NCBI GenBank assembly: GCA_054601695.1
Contig: BAAHQB010000043.1
Coordinates: forward strand, 682,001 to 746,000
Direction of reading: 5' to 3'
Length of the DNA stretch: 64,000 bases
From: Amorphochlora amoebiformis
Taxonomy: Eukaryota > Cercozoa > Chlorarachniophyceae
Numbering within the stretch: position 1 is the stretch's first letter; every line of letters starts with the position of its first letter. The notes under the pieces were generated by a model, which saw nothing but the letters and a program-made list of their open reading frames with translations, did not search any database and was not told the origin of the DNA. Below are positions 20,725 to 53,811 of the stretch, one piece after another. Both the position numbers and the translations under genes were made by a program.

Positions 20725-20763
20725 GATCAGATTATTCAGCATGTCTTAGTCCGAGGACCATTG
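20725..20763 (-). repeat. 39-bp telomere-associated element, copy 3 (longest)
   Basis: On the minus strand it reads MVLGLRHAE then TAA. The open frame extends further upstream in the sense direction (to about 20795: HNSPHNVVWA before the MVLG motif). The plus strand just right of it contains an inverted repeat, CCCACA...TGTGGG (20764-20782). Degenerate TTAGGG follows. Confidence 0.85.
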
Positions 20764-20804
20764 CCCACACGACATTGTGGGGGCTGTTGTGCTGTTTGGG
20801 ATCG

Positions 20805-21000
20805 CACGGTTAGGGTTAGGTTAGGGTTAGGGTTAGGATTTATAGTTAGAATTAGGTTTCGGGGTTTAGGGTTACGGTTTAGGGTTATTTTAGGGCTAGG
20901 GCTAGGTTTTGCGTTAGGTATAGGAGCTGGGGTTAGGTTTAGGGTTAGGGTTAGGGTTAGGGTTAGGGTTAGGGTTAGGGTTAGGGTTAGGGTTAGGGGT
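20805..21000 (+). repeat. TTAGGG block, degenerate then perfect
   Basis: Variants (TTTAGGG, TTACGG) up to 20935, then about ten perfect hexamers to 20998. Confidence 0.9.
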
Positions 21001-21005
21001 TGTAC

Positions 21006-21231
21006 TTGTGCCCCTTGGCAGGCCTTATGTCCGTCAGGGACCTAAGGTGTACAATATATGCAAATATATATGTATATATATATATATGTATTCTATATGT
21101 AGATACGTGTATATGTATATTCATAAATACTCGAATATGTATCTACATATATATATATGTATTTATAAATATATATATTGATGAATGCCTACATATATAT
21201 ATTTACCTATATGTATATTTGTCTGTTACAC

Positions 21232-21266
<35 letters not shown>

Positions 21267-21738
21267 AACATATATATCTATTTACATACATAAACAGACC
21301 TATACAGATATAAATACACATATATCTGTACATGAATATATACATATAATATATATATTATATATATATATTATAAATATGTATATGTATACACATATAA
21401 TATATATATAAATAAATATATATATATATATATATATATGTAATATATATATATAAATAACTGTACATTATGTGCATAAATGATGCATGAACACACACAC
21501 ACACACATATATATATATACATGTATATATTAATGTACATATATATATATATATATATATTATATATGTATATATATACATATATGTATATATATATATA
21601 TATATGTATGCCTTGTACAATACACATAGACAACACACACACACACATATATATATATATATTATATACATATATATATATATATAATATAAAAATACAT
21701 ATATATATATATATATATATATATGCAAACATATACTT

Positions 21739-21794
<56 letters not shown>

Positions 21795-21882
21795 GTATAT
21801 ATATATATCTATATATATATTATATATATATACATATACATATATATATATATGTATATATGATATATTTATATATATTATA

Positions 21883-21915
<33 letters not shown>

Positions 21916-21989
21916 CATAGGATATCGTAACATACTTCTAGGGGGATGTTTCGCTTAAGCTCAGGCTGTTCAGAACTCTGTCTTTCCAT
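21006..21989 (-). CDS. Partial gene: first exon plus one candidate downstream exon
   Basis: The first exon (21989-21936) starts at ATG, reads [18 protein letters not shown] and ends at a strong GTATGT donor in phase 0. After an intron of mostly (TA)n, a phase-0 exon at 21041-21006 reads [12 protein letters not shown] between a CACCTTAG acceptor and a GTACAA donor. The link between them rests only on phase and strand. Downstream exons would have to lie left of 21,000, in or beyond the telomere-like block. Family not recognised. Confidence 0.35.
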
Positions 21990-22001
21990 CTATATATGTG
22001 T

Positions 22002-22055
<54 letters not shown>

Positions 22056-22159
22056 GCGTATATATGTATATATATTGTGTATATGTATATATATTTAGCT
22101 GCTCTTGTATATACGGTGAGTAAACATGCATACAAATGCCAATATATATGTACATGTAT

Positions 22160-22221
<62 letters not shown>

Positions 22222-22653
22222 GAATGTATATAAATGTCAGGTATACATACACACACACACACACACACAAATACACATACATATAAATGTACATATGTTC
22301 TATATGTATACATGTTTGTATGAATATAAACATATGATATATGTATACATGTGTGAATGAATATAAACATATGATATAAATTAACGAATTATATACATAT
22401 ATGTACAACGATATATCATATATATATATATATTTATAAATATATATATACACACGTGTATATCATTACTTATATAGATGAATACCTGTTGTGTGGTGCC
22501 ATGGACAATGGTTTGATCTTCAATACTGGCCTATACATGTATACATATAAATATTATATATATATATATATATATCTAGACATCATATGTATATATCTTA
22601 TATATATATATATATTTATGTATATATATATTATTTAGAAATGCATATATACT

Positions 22654-22684
<31 letters not shown>

Positions 22685-22772
22685 GTGTATGTATATTTAT
22701 GTATATATATATTATTTAGAAATGCATATATACTATACACATATATATATATATATATATATTATGTGTATG

Positions 22773-22814
<42 letters not shown>

Positions 22815-22816
22815 CA

Positions 22817-22858
<42 letters not shown>

Positions 22859-22880
22859 CATACTTACATAATACTCGATA
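21060..22880. repeat. TA/TATG/CACA microsatellite complex
   Basis: (TA)n with (CA)n runs at 21491-21506, 21641-21648 and 22250-22268. A roughly 93-bp duplication is visible around 22600-22780 (TTATTTAGAAATGCATATAT twice). Confidence 0.85.
22478..22538 (+). CDS. Isolated candidate exon
   Basis: A short plus-strand segment in mixed sequence flanked by an AG acceptor and a GTATAC donor. It reads EYLLCGAMDNGLIFNTGLY. The protein-like composition contrasts with the surrounding repeats. No partner exon was found. Confidence 0.28.
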
Positions 22881-22914
22881 CATCAATTCAAATATTCAAA
22901 AAAAATACAAATCC

Positions 22915-23285
22915 AAAAGTCTTGTCTTCCTCTCTTATCTCCTTTTCTCTTTTCTCCTCACTTTCCTTCTTTTCTCTCTCAGTTCCTGTTCTTCACAGGT
23001 CTTTCCTCTTATCTCCTCTTATCTGCTCTTATCTACTCTTATCTCCTCTTATCTGCTCTTGTCTCCTTTTATCTGCCCTTATATACTCTTATCTACTCTT
23101 ATCTGCCCTCATCTGCTCTTATCTGCTCTTATCTACTCTTATCTGTTCTTATCTGCTCTAATCTACTCTTATCTTCTCTAATCTGCTCTCATCTGCTCTT
23201 ATCTACTCTTCTCTGCTCTTATCTACTCTTATCTACTCTTATCTGCTCTCATCTACTCTTATCTACTCTTATCTGATTTTTTCTC
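22915..23285 (+). repeat. TCTTATCTRC decamer minisatellite in a pyrimidine tract
   Basis: From about 23000 to 23280 the sequence is a 10-bp unit (TCTTATCTGC/TCTTATCTAC) repeated more than 25 times with single-base variants. A general CT-rich lead-in runs from 22920. The strand is almost pure pyrimidine apart from one or two purines per unit. Confidence 0.9.
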
Positions 23286-23348
23286 TTTTTTTTCTTTTGG
23301 CTCTTCTCCTCTTTTCTAACTACTCTTTTCTGTTTGTCATCTTTATGA

Positions 23349-23380
<32 letters not shown>

Positions 23381-23416
23381 ATATAATATAATTATACAGC
23401 ATATATAAAACATATA

Positions 23417-23451
<35 letters not shown>

Positions 23452-23547
23452 GATCTAAATACATATGCCAAACATTCTTTTGTTCTCCTTTGTGTTTCTG
23501 TTCTGTTGTGTTCAGTTGTAATCTCCATTGTAATCTCTGTTTGCCTC

Positions 23548-23690
23548 GCGTTACTACCACTCTCTTTTCTCTCTCTCTCTCTCTTTTCTCTTTCCTCTTA
23601 TTTCATTTCTCTTCCGATTTCTTCTGAGAGAGGAAAGAGGAGAGAGGAGAGAGGAGAGAGGAGATGGGCGGGGAGAGGGGGGGGGGGTAC
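23548..23690. repeat. CT tract followed by GA tract (imperfect inverted repeat)
   Basis: A pyrimidine arm (CTCTCTCTTTTCTC type, 23560-23610) is followed after about 20 bp by a purine arm (GAGAGGAAAGAGGAGAG type, 23625-23680). The two could fold into a long imperfect hairpin. Confidence 0.65.
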
Positions 23691-23824
23691 CTTATGCATC
23701 GTTCCCATACATTCAGTGTCATTCATGGTTGTGGCTACCCTATAGTATGATATATAATATATATATATATATATGTGTATACTATATGCATGTGTATGAG
23801 TGTGTGTGTATGACATATATATGT

Positions 23825-24395
23825 GTGTAGGGTTAGGGTTAGGGTTAGGGTTGGTTAGGGTTAGGGTTAGGGTTAGGGTTACATTTGTCAAAGTAAGGTT
23901 ATGGTTTAGGTTAGGATCAGACTAACGTACTAGGTTTGGTTAGGGTTATGGTTAGGGTCACGGTTATCGTTAGGGTTAGGGTTAGGGTTAGGGTTAGGGT
24001 TAGGGATAGGGTGAGGGCTAGGGTTAGGGTTAGGGTTAGGATTAGGTTAAGGGCTACGGTTATGGCTATGCTTTAGGTTGGTTTCGGCTTATGGTTAGGT
24101 TTAGGGTTAGGGTTAGGACAGCGAACAGGCTAAGATTAGGATTTAGGTTAAGGTTACGTTAAGGCTAGGGTTAGGGTTAGGGTTAGGGTGAGGATTAGGG
24201 TTAGGGCTGGTGGCGAATATTAGGGTTAGGGTTTAGCGTTAGAGTTAGGGCTGAAGTTAGGGTTAGGATTAGAATAGGGTTAGGGTTGGGGTTAGGGTTA
24301 GGGTTAGGGTTAGGGTTGAGGTTAGTTTTAGGGTTAAGGTTAGGGTTAGGGTTAGGGTTAGGGTTAGGGCTAGGGCTAGGGTTAGGTGAAAACCT
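23825..24395 (+). repeat. TTAGGG block, mixed perfect and degenerate
   Basis: Perfect runs at 23828-23880, 23965-24005 and 24160-24190, among many one-base variants. A 5-prime fragment resembling the 39-bp element (GGATCAGA) occurs at about 23914, but homology stops there. Confidence 0.9.
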
Positions 24396-24587
24396 TATCA
24401 CCAAGGTCGACAATTTGACCGTTTTCCTGTTGTGATATGATGAAGACTTATGCATATGTATTTACAGACAAATGAACATATACTATGTATATATTATATA
24501 GTTATTTTGCATTTATGTAACTAATATGCATGTAAACAGACATATCTAGTATACATATACACAAATACATTTGCCTATACATACATT

Positions 24588-25720
<1,133 letters not shown>

Positions 25721-25724
25721 ATAT

Positions 25725-26045
25725 ACTAGGGCTAGGGTTAGGGTTAGGGCTAGGGCTAGAGTTAGGGTTAGGGTTAAGATTAGGGTACGGAGAGGCTGTG
25801 GATAGAGTTAAGACTAGGGCTAGGGTTAGAGGGTTAGGGCTAGGGTTAGGGTTAGGATTAGGGTTAGGATTAGGGTTAGGGCTAGGGTCAGGGTTAGGGT
25901 TAGAGCTCGGGTTAGGGCTAGGGTTAGGGCTAGGGTTAGGGCCAGGGTTACGATTAGGGGTTGGGCTGGTTTAGGATTAGGGTTTACGGTTAGGGTTAGG
26001 GTTAGGGTTAGGCTTAGATTAGGGTTAGGGTTAGGGTTGGTGTTA
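25725..26045 (+). repeat. TTAGGG block, degenerate
   Basis: TTAGGG/GCTAGGG variants, cleanest at 25990-26010 and 26018-26038. Confidence 0.9.
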
Positions 26046-26164
26046 GGTTTGATTGAGTGAATTTGAGTTGTTGTTGTGAGTGTGTCTGTATGTGTATATT
26101 TGTATGTATATTAAGGTATATTTAGATGTGTATGTTTGGATGTGTATGAGCCCTGGCCCTTTCT

Positions 26165-26218
26165 CTAACCCTAACCCTAACCCTAACCCTAACCCTAACC
26201 CTAACCCTAACCGTAACC
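26165..26218 (-). repeat. CCCTAA array facing the preceding TTAGGG block
   Basis: About nine CCCTAA hexamers on the plus strand, opposite in orientation to the block ending at 26045. The two are separated by about 120 bp of mixed sequence. Confidence 0.9.
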
Positions 26219-26289
26219 CTAGTACCGAAGCGATCGTTGTTCCCTTTCCCTGAAAAATGGACACCTAAGGGTATGGTTTAGATTATATA

Positions 26290-26545
26290 TACACACATAC
26301 ATATATACATATATGTAAATATACATACATATATGTATATATGTATATATACATATATGTACACATATTCATATCTATTGCATGTACACACTGCATAGAA
26401 AATTCTGTCTCTAACACACACACATACATATATACATATATGTAAATATACATACATATATGTATATATGTATATATACATATATGTACACATATTCATA
26501 TCTATTGCATGTACACACTGCATAGAAAATTCTGTCTCTAACACA
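26290..26545 (+). repeat. 127-bp direct tandem duplication
   Basis: Two nearly identical units, each with ACACATATTCATATCTATTG and a following GTACACACTGCATAGAAAATT segment. The key words recur 127 bp apart (for example 26364 and 26491). Confidence 0.85.
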
Positions 26546-26550
26546 CACAC

Positions 26551-26651
<101 letters not shown>

Positions 26652-26655
26652 TATA

Positions 26656-27689
26656 TCATGTGCGTGTGTGTTTGTGTGCGCCTGCATGCATACGCGTGCA
26701 TGAATACTCGTGCATGTTTACGCGTGCATGTGTATGCGTGCATGAGTACACGTGCATGTATACGCGAGCATGTATGTGCATGCAAGTGTACGCGTGCATG
26801 CATGTGCGTGCGTGTATACGCGTATATTTACACGCGTGCATTTATACGCGCGCATGTATACGCGTGCATGAATACGCGAGCATATATGTACATGCATGTA
26901 TACGCGTGCATGTATGTTCATGCATGTAAACGCGCGCATATATGTACATGCATGTATATGCGTGCATATATGTACATGCATGTATACGCGTGCATATATG
27001 CACATGCATGTATACACGTGTATATATGTACATGCATGCATACTCGTGATGTACATGCATGTTACGCGTGTATATATGTACATGCATGTTTACGTGTATA
27101 TATGTACGCATGTATACGCGTGCGTATATGTACATGCATGTATACGCGTGCATATATGCACATGTATGTATACACGTGTATATATGTACATGCATGCATA
27201 CGCGTGATGTACATGCATGTATACGCGTGTATATATGTACATGCATGTATATATGTACGCATGTATACGCGTGCGTATATGTACATGCATGTATACGCGT
27301 GCATATATGCACATGCATGTATACACGTGTATATATGTACATGCATGCATTTGCGTGCATATATGTACGTGCATGTATACGCGTGTATATGTGTACATGC
27401 ATGTATACGTGTATATATGTACGCATGTATACGCGTGCATATATGTACATGCATGTATACGCGTGCATATATGTACATGCACGTATACGCGTGCATATAT
27501 GTACATGCATGTATACGCGTGCATATATGTACATGCATGTATACGCGTGTGTATATGTACATGCATGTATACGCGTGCGTATATGTACATGCATGCATTC
27601 GCGTGCATATATGTACATGCATGTATACGCGTGCATATATGTACATACATGTATACGCGTGCACATATGTACATATATATAAGTATATA

Positions 27690-27690
<1 letters not shown>
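26656..27690. repeat. 28-bp minisatellite, strictly alternating pyrimidine-purine
   Basis: The unit is about TATACGCGTGCATATATG followed by TACATGCATG, repeated for more than 1 kb with substitutions that mostly keep the pyrimidine-purine alternation. Such DNA cannot contain a stop codon in any frame, which explains frames of more than 300 codons on both strands. It is rich in ACGCGT and GTACATGCATG palindromes. Confidence 0.95.
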
Positions 27691-31343
<3,653 letters not shown>

Positions 31344-31392
31344 ATCCCAAAATCGAAATTTGTGAAAAAAATGAATAATTTCTCACCAAATC

Positions 31393-31913
31393 TCAATTGT
31401 TTTTGGAATTTTGAAAAGTTTTAGTCAACAGATTTTTTGGTGGGGGAAGGATGTCGACATGGGCACCGGGGCGTGTAGCATTTGCAGATGTGGAATAAGA
31501 ATCCCGGGTTTCCCTTAATGATAAAATCAAATCCCTGGGATCCCTGTAAATCGGAATGGGCGCAAAATCGAATCGTGATCCACACTGGCGATAGCAGATG
31601 TTCGACCTTCTTCCGCAAGTAAGCGATTGTAGAAACCTCGATAAGATTCGGACGTTTGCCGAAACCCAGGGATAACATGTAAATCCTCGCAGTCCTTCAG
31701 CAAATTTTTGAAGCATCGATTGCAAACAGACATGCTGGCAGACTTACCAGCTGGACCCATGATTCCCAAACCCAGGAATGAAGTAGGAGGAACAAGATCA
31801 GACGAATCAGCCTCAATTAGAAGATTTGTTTTCTCAAACGCCAAGTGGAGGGCTCTTGCACCGCTTTCTTTTGGATCGATGGAAAAAGATGCAGCGTCTT
31901 TTCTCACGACCAT
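31393..31913 (-). CDS. Minus-strand coding region, splice pattern unresolved
   Basis: From ATG at 31913 a frame of 128 codons runs to 31527. It starts MVVRKDAASFSIDPKESG and continues with a protein-like stretch (ALHLAFEKTNLLIEADSSDL, then FLGLGIMGPAGK). A strong donor GTAAGT lies at 31747. Splicing it to the acceptor before 31685 would switch to a second frame of 97 codons ending at 31393 (...APIPIYRDPRDLILSLRE...). A third overlapping frame (31678-31421) is open too. Which is translated cannot be decided by eye. I do not recognise the family. The start codon lies only about 55 bp from the divergent ATG at 31968, and the end lies 50 bp before the start of the next minus-strand gene, so this is the most gene-dense spot in the window. 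Confidence 0.42.
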
Positions 31914-31967
31914 GACAAATGTGGTCGTGCCCACAAGACGAAAAATACACGATTGACGTAAGGGTTC
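31914..31967. promoter_or_regulatory. Very short divergent intergenic region
   Basis: 54 bp between predicted ATG codons on opposite strands. If both starts are right, the genes share promoter sequence or have overlapping leaders. Confidence 0.25.
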
Positions 31968-32243
31968 ATGCCGAGGTCGAGGCCATTAAGAGCGATCCAC
32001 CGAGGCTACCATGGTGAAGATAATATTCCATCAATGTGATCTTGCAAAGCATTCTCTAACACGTTGCAGCTTTTTCTTTCCACTTGGTTATATTTTAGCT
32101 CGAAAAGTATCTCGGAACGGCAGCGCCGAGAAGGAGGCGGAAATAATTGAAGGAGGAAAGGGCAGGGATTCGAAAAGAGCTCGACGTCTTTTCGGGAGTC
32201 TGGAAGGGAAGTCCCGATGGATTTCACCTTCTTGGGGCCACCG
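31968..32243 (+). CDS. 5-prime part of a plus-strand gene, strongly basic N-terminus
   Basis: Exon 1 (31968-32013) reads [15 protein letters not shown] and ends in phase 1 at GTGAAG. Exon 2 (32099-32243) starts after TATTTTAG and joins in phase. It reads [19 protein letters not shown], then [16 protein letters not shown] and [12 protein letters not shown], and ends in phase 2 at GTGAGG. The 64-residue product is basic and polar with no hydrophobic segment, like the N-terminal parts of other genes here. Downstream exons would lie beyond the TA block starting at 32280 and were not identified. Minus-strand frames over exon 2 are regarded as shadows. Confidence 0.5.
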
Positions 32244-32279
32244 GTGAGGGAATATTATGTGTATACCAATACTCTTATA

Positions 32280-32286
32280 CCATACA

Positions 32287-32323
<37 letters not shown>

Positions 32324-32329
32324 TATATA

Positions 32330-32371
<42 letters not shown>

Positions 32372-32438
32372 TATATATATGTATATATATGTATGTATTT
32401 ATTGATATTTTATATATATATATATATATATTATATTG

Positions 32439-32508
<70 letters not shown>

Positions 32509-32548
32509 TGTATACGTATGTATATACACATATACGTATATTATATTT

Positions 32549-32589
<41 letters not shown>

Positions 32590-32759
32590 GTGTATAACAG
32601 CTTTGTAAATATGTCATTAGTATTTCATGTTCTTTGAGCGCGTATCTAGATATTTACCAAGACCGTTAAATACACATGATGCGAATAACTGTACATATAG
32701 TGAGAGCATTTACAATGGGGTAAATATGTCCATAGCACGAATAGTTACACAAATTTATC

Positions 32760-32797
<38 letters not shown>

Positions 32798-32912
32798 TAT
32801 ACATATATATTATATATATATATGTATATATATGTGTATGTGTATGTATATATTTATATATATATGTATATATTTATATATGTAATGCATATACATTTTT
32901 GTGTACACACAT

Positions 32913-32957
<45 letters not shown>

Positions 32958-33110
32958 AACTCTATATTTATATGTATATGTATGTTGGTATATGTATCAC
33001 CAATGTAGGTTTACAGGTAAACCTATATTGATAATACTTACACCAACATACATTTATACATAATATGTTAAATATATATATATACCAACATACATTTATA
33101 CATAATATGT

Positions 33111-33148
<38 letters not shown>

Positions 33149-33165
33149 AATCTGTATACAAATAT

Positions 33166-33236
<71 letters not shown>

Positions 33237-33348
33237 ATATACTATGTGTTTACATATTTATATTATATCTATTATATGTATACCTACGCAACTGTAAACC
33301 TACATTGATGATACATACGCCAACATACATAAATACATAGTATATTAA

Positions 33349-33392
<44 letters not shown>

Positions 33393-33486
33393 CACATTTA
33401 TGTAATATATATACATATATATATACATATATATATATACATATATATGTATGTATATATTTATATACATATACATATAAATACAC

Positions 33487-33556
<70 letters not shown>

Positions 33557-33618
33557 ATGACATACACATGTAAATATTATAATATATTTTTATATACATA
33601 TATATCTATATATATATA

Positions 33619-33665
<47 letters not shown>
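32280..33665. repeat. TA microsatellite complex
   Basis: (TA)n with TATG, CACACA and TTTATA variants. The unique gap at 32595-32755 holds no supported exon. An inverted/direct repeat family lies at 32960-33355 (see separate entry). Confidence 0.85.
32960..33355. repeat. Short repeat family in direct and inverted orientation
   Basis: CAATGTAGGTTTACAG at about 33001 is exactly inverted at about 33292. The flanking CCAACATACAT and ATACATA...TTAAATATA words also recur directly near 33047, 33084 and 33321. A small cluster of one roughly 60-bp unit. Confidence 0.6.
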
Positions 33666-33668
<3 letters not shown>

Positions 33669-33669
33669 T

Positions 33670-34329
<660 letters not shown>

Positions 34330-34330
<1 letters not shown>

Positions 34331-35420
34331 TATACCATTTTAGATACATATCACAGAGCCAAGCATACGGTATACTGGCTATACTAGTACACATCACATA
34401 CACACACCATACACTAGGCTCTAGATACCAGATATATCGTGCTTGTGCGTACGTACATGCATAGGCCACATGTATCCGTTGATCTGATCATGATCATCAA
34501 CAGTCAAATTGTATTCAGAATTTCAGACATGCAGATTTACGTTATAATTGCATCAGAGCGACACATGTGCACGCATGCGACAATTGTATGCTACAGTACA
34601 ATATCACCTTTACATATTCATGAACCTCAGTGTCGCACTCAACGTACTAGACCTGTACGTCAATAGACTCAATACGTATACAACGTATACGTATACGCTA
34701 GAAACGTATACGTATACGCTAGATACGTTATCATACGTACGTATACGTATATGTAAGTATCAGAGGTACGTTTACGTTGCTATATACACGTACATATAAC
34801 GGTACGCATCCTACAAAATACGTACCGTGAAGTTTGTAGTATGTAAACTTTATACAATCAGTCCCTATCGGATTCAATCATAACTTAAATACTAATTTCA
34901 CAAAATTTTCTTAGTAAAGTTCACGCACGTATTGTAGCTTGTACGTAATGAACCAAATTTCCCGCCCGGATGACATATGAGAGATATGTAGAGTACAGAT
35001 GCAGCATTTATACATTATTATCTTCTAGATCTTGGGTGTCTTGGTGTGTGCTACGTCAGCAATATATTACTAGAATAATCACGTAACTAGTGTAATTATT
35101 TGAGCCTGCTGCGCAAGCAAAAATACATGGATGTGAATGTTATTAATTCTAGCCATGCGCATGGTGGCGTTCAATAATTAGTTGTAACTTATAACATGCC
35201 AATTATTACAAACAATATATACAATATAACAATTTTGGCCAAGTGAGGAGCGTGGAGCTGAGCAAAGCATTAAGATTACAAGGATTCTCGGATTCCATTA
35301 TGAACTGGCCTAATGAAATTGGATGTTTTTAATAATAATGTATGAATGCAGAATATGTATGTCCATACTATGATGCACACATACAAACATGCAGATGAAA
35401 ACATACATGCATGGCTATGT
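34330..35420. other. About 1.1 kb unique stretch, no gene seen
   Basis: Mixed AT-rich sequence. It contains a duplicated palindromic unit (ACGTATACGTATACGCTAGA at about 34684 and 34708) and further TACGTACGTATACGTA sequence. No exon is supported. Confidence 0.5.
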
Positions 35421-35456
35421 TACGATGTATTATATATATATATATATATATTATAT

Positions 35457-35501
<45 letters not shown>

Positions 35502-35685
35502 TATACACATATGTAATACTCATCATCTTTTCACATACTTATCTAAAAAAAATGTATAAACAAAAACCTTACAAAAAAAGCACCATATATCTACATACAT
35601 ATTCTCCATTTCATATACCATACCCCGCTAATCCCACGGCCCTTCCTTCCGCACAGATTAAGGTTCGAATCGCCCACTCTAGCGA

Positions 35686-42201
<6,516 letters not shown>

Positions 42202-42259
42202 CTGCAAAAAGGCATTGAAACATGTTACACATTTGTGAAGTGGAGTGAAGTGCATAGAA

Positions 42260-42612
<353 letters not shown>

Positions 42613-42676
42613 AGGGTATGTTATGATCCTAAATATCTACTGCAGTTTTAGCAGTGAGTGCGCATCGCCGGAAGCT

Positions 42677-42707
42677 GGAATATTCCGACCAGGGGCGGGA
42701 ATATTCC
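42677..42707. promoter_or_regulatory. Double GGAATATTCC palindrome, two helical turns apart
   Basis: Perfect palindromes at 42677-42686 and 42698-42707, both followed by GACC, 21 bp centre to centre and flanked by CCGGAAGC words on both sides. The core GAANNTTC matches the inverted-unit arrangement of heat-shock elements. The location upstream of the minus-strand paralogue would suit a promoter site. Confidence 0.4.
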
Positions 42708-42914
42708 GACCGGAAGCAATATTAAATCAGTGATTGCTACGCAGCTTAGCTACAACTAATATTTCATCATGCTCATGGGCCCTGTTGGCACAGCTGCTAA
42801 ACCTACTGGGCACTCGAAAGAGCTACCTTGAAAGCTCAGATCCATAAGTGTATGTACATGTTTAAGCGTATATATATATATATATAATATATTTATATAT
42901 ATATATATACACAC

Positions 42915-42973
<59 letters not shown>

Positions 42974-42980
42974 CACACAT

Positions 42981-43013
<33 letters not shown>

Positions 43014-43014
43014 C

Positions 43015-43046
<32 letters not shown>

Positions 43047-44128
43047 ATAGTTTTATACATAGAAACACATATTTCATACTACATAGATACAGGTGTATTA
43101 CTAATATGTGTTCTTGATCCTCGAGTTCTTAATTGGGGTCACCATCTGAAAACCAAGCACAACAGATCATCCCAGAACCATTCTTCTCTCACGCACTTAA
43201 GCCCTACTTTATTCTCCGTACATTTTTGTGTCGTGTCTGTTCCTCTCGCCTTCCCCTTTCCATCTCTCCCTCTCTCCTTCCCTCCATTCCTCTCTCCGAC
43301 CCTCCTTACCCTTTCTCGTTTGCTCTCTTCATCCATCTCTGACCTTCGCTATCGATTTTACCACCCTCCCGACAGCAAAGCACACAACCAAAAAGTAAAA
43401 ACCCACAATTTACCTGAAATAAGTATAGTACGAGCATTCCCCCGTATATGGACAACATGCATATCGCCCACGTAGAGAGCATTGCGGAGAAGAGGGGGCT
43501 ACCCCACGGGTGCGAGACTGCGACCCATAGATTGGAGAGAATTAGGTGTTTTTGAAAAAATGTATGTTACGCTGTGAAGTCACAATGTCACGTTAAACTG
43601 TCACGACATTATTCAGGCATGTCACACTAGAATGTGATGTCACTCTGTAAGGTTGGTAGCAGAAGGTATCAGGATGAGGTGCAGCACGATAAAATTGGTT
43701 TTCTGGAATGCTTTCATACGTTGACCGTTCGTTGCGGCTTTCTTGCTGAGAAGCCACTCAAATGGTTTCGAAATGGGCGCTGTCAATGTTCATAATACAT
43801 TCAGTAATGATCACCTTGTATTCATCCCAGGTCATGTGTCTTTTGCTATTCTTTTTCCGGTCATGAATATTTTTAGCGGGATATGTAAGACGATTGTTGT
43901 GCAGAAATTTAACATGACCATTTTCCCCCGTATATGACCATTTCCTAATTCGTGAGCGTTTTGGGTTGTCGCAATGGTGTACATGGGATGGTTTGACCAT
44001 TCATCTAACCTTTTCATTCGAAAGGTAACTTTTCTTTTGCTTCTCAGCTCTTGCTTCCCGGTAGGAACACGAGGCTAAAGAACACGTTCTAGTAATGAAG
44101 ATTTTAGTATGTGAATGCGTCTCACAGA

Positions 44129-53026
<8,898 letters not shown>

Positions 53027-53029
53027 AGA

Positions 53030-53570
53030 TATACCCGAGTACTGTACAGGTACCGGTTAAATTTTCTAGATTTTAGTGTGTCCTATAGGTTCTACCACTA
53101 GTACCAAGCTGTGCCTTCGTCCTAGGCTAGCATCAAGAGTATAAGTGGTCTAGCGAGAAAACACGTTAAGTTTGTTCGCTAGGTATATCGGAAGGTTTTT
53201 GGTTTTAGATTTTGATCATGCCATGATACCCGTTAACGGTTAAGTTAAATTATACCGCGAGCGCACATCTTCTAGATCTTAGCCTCGCTGGATGGCCTGG
53301 TCCCAATCCGCCGCTGTTTTTGATATATATATGTATGTTACCATGTATTACGTGTAATCCAAATAACTTCATATGCATATCGTGTTCTGTAAACAGTAAT
53401 ATTATAGTACTAGTAATATATTGTAACATTGTTACTGGTATATCTAGCCTAGAGCTAGTGACACTCTGGTACTGTTAGATCTAGTAAATATATATATGGA
53501 ACACATGATCTCACAATATTAGACATCATGACTATATGTCATAGTATAGTATGATACTATATATGTATTT
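53030..53570. other. Unique stretch after paralogue B, no gene seen
   Basis: Mixed AT-rich sequence with many CTAG/ACTAG and GTACC words, presumably 3-prime flank. No exon is supported. Confidence 0.5.
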
Positions 53571-53571
53571 A

Positions 53572-53628
<57 letters not shown>

Positions 53629-53714
53629 GTGGTATTTTACATTTTTCTAAGTATATGCAATGTATTTATATACGTACATATCATACGGTATATATAATAT
53701 ATACACATACACAC

Positions 53715-53811
<97 letters not shown>

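Noticed and set aside
43139-44000. Transposase-like minus-strand frame (KNSKRHMTWDEYK...)
   Set aside because: Protein-like, but it has no catalytic motif, terminal repeats or partner exons, and it competes with plus-strand exon candidates of the neighbouring gene.
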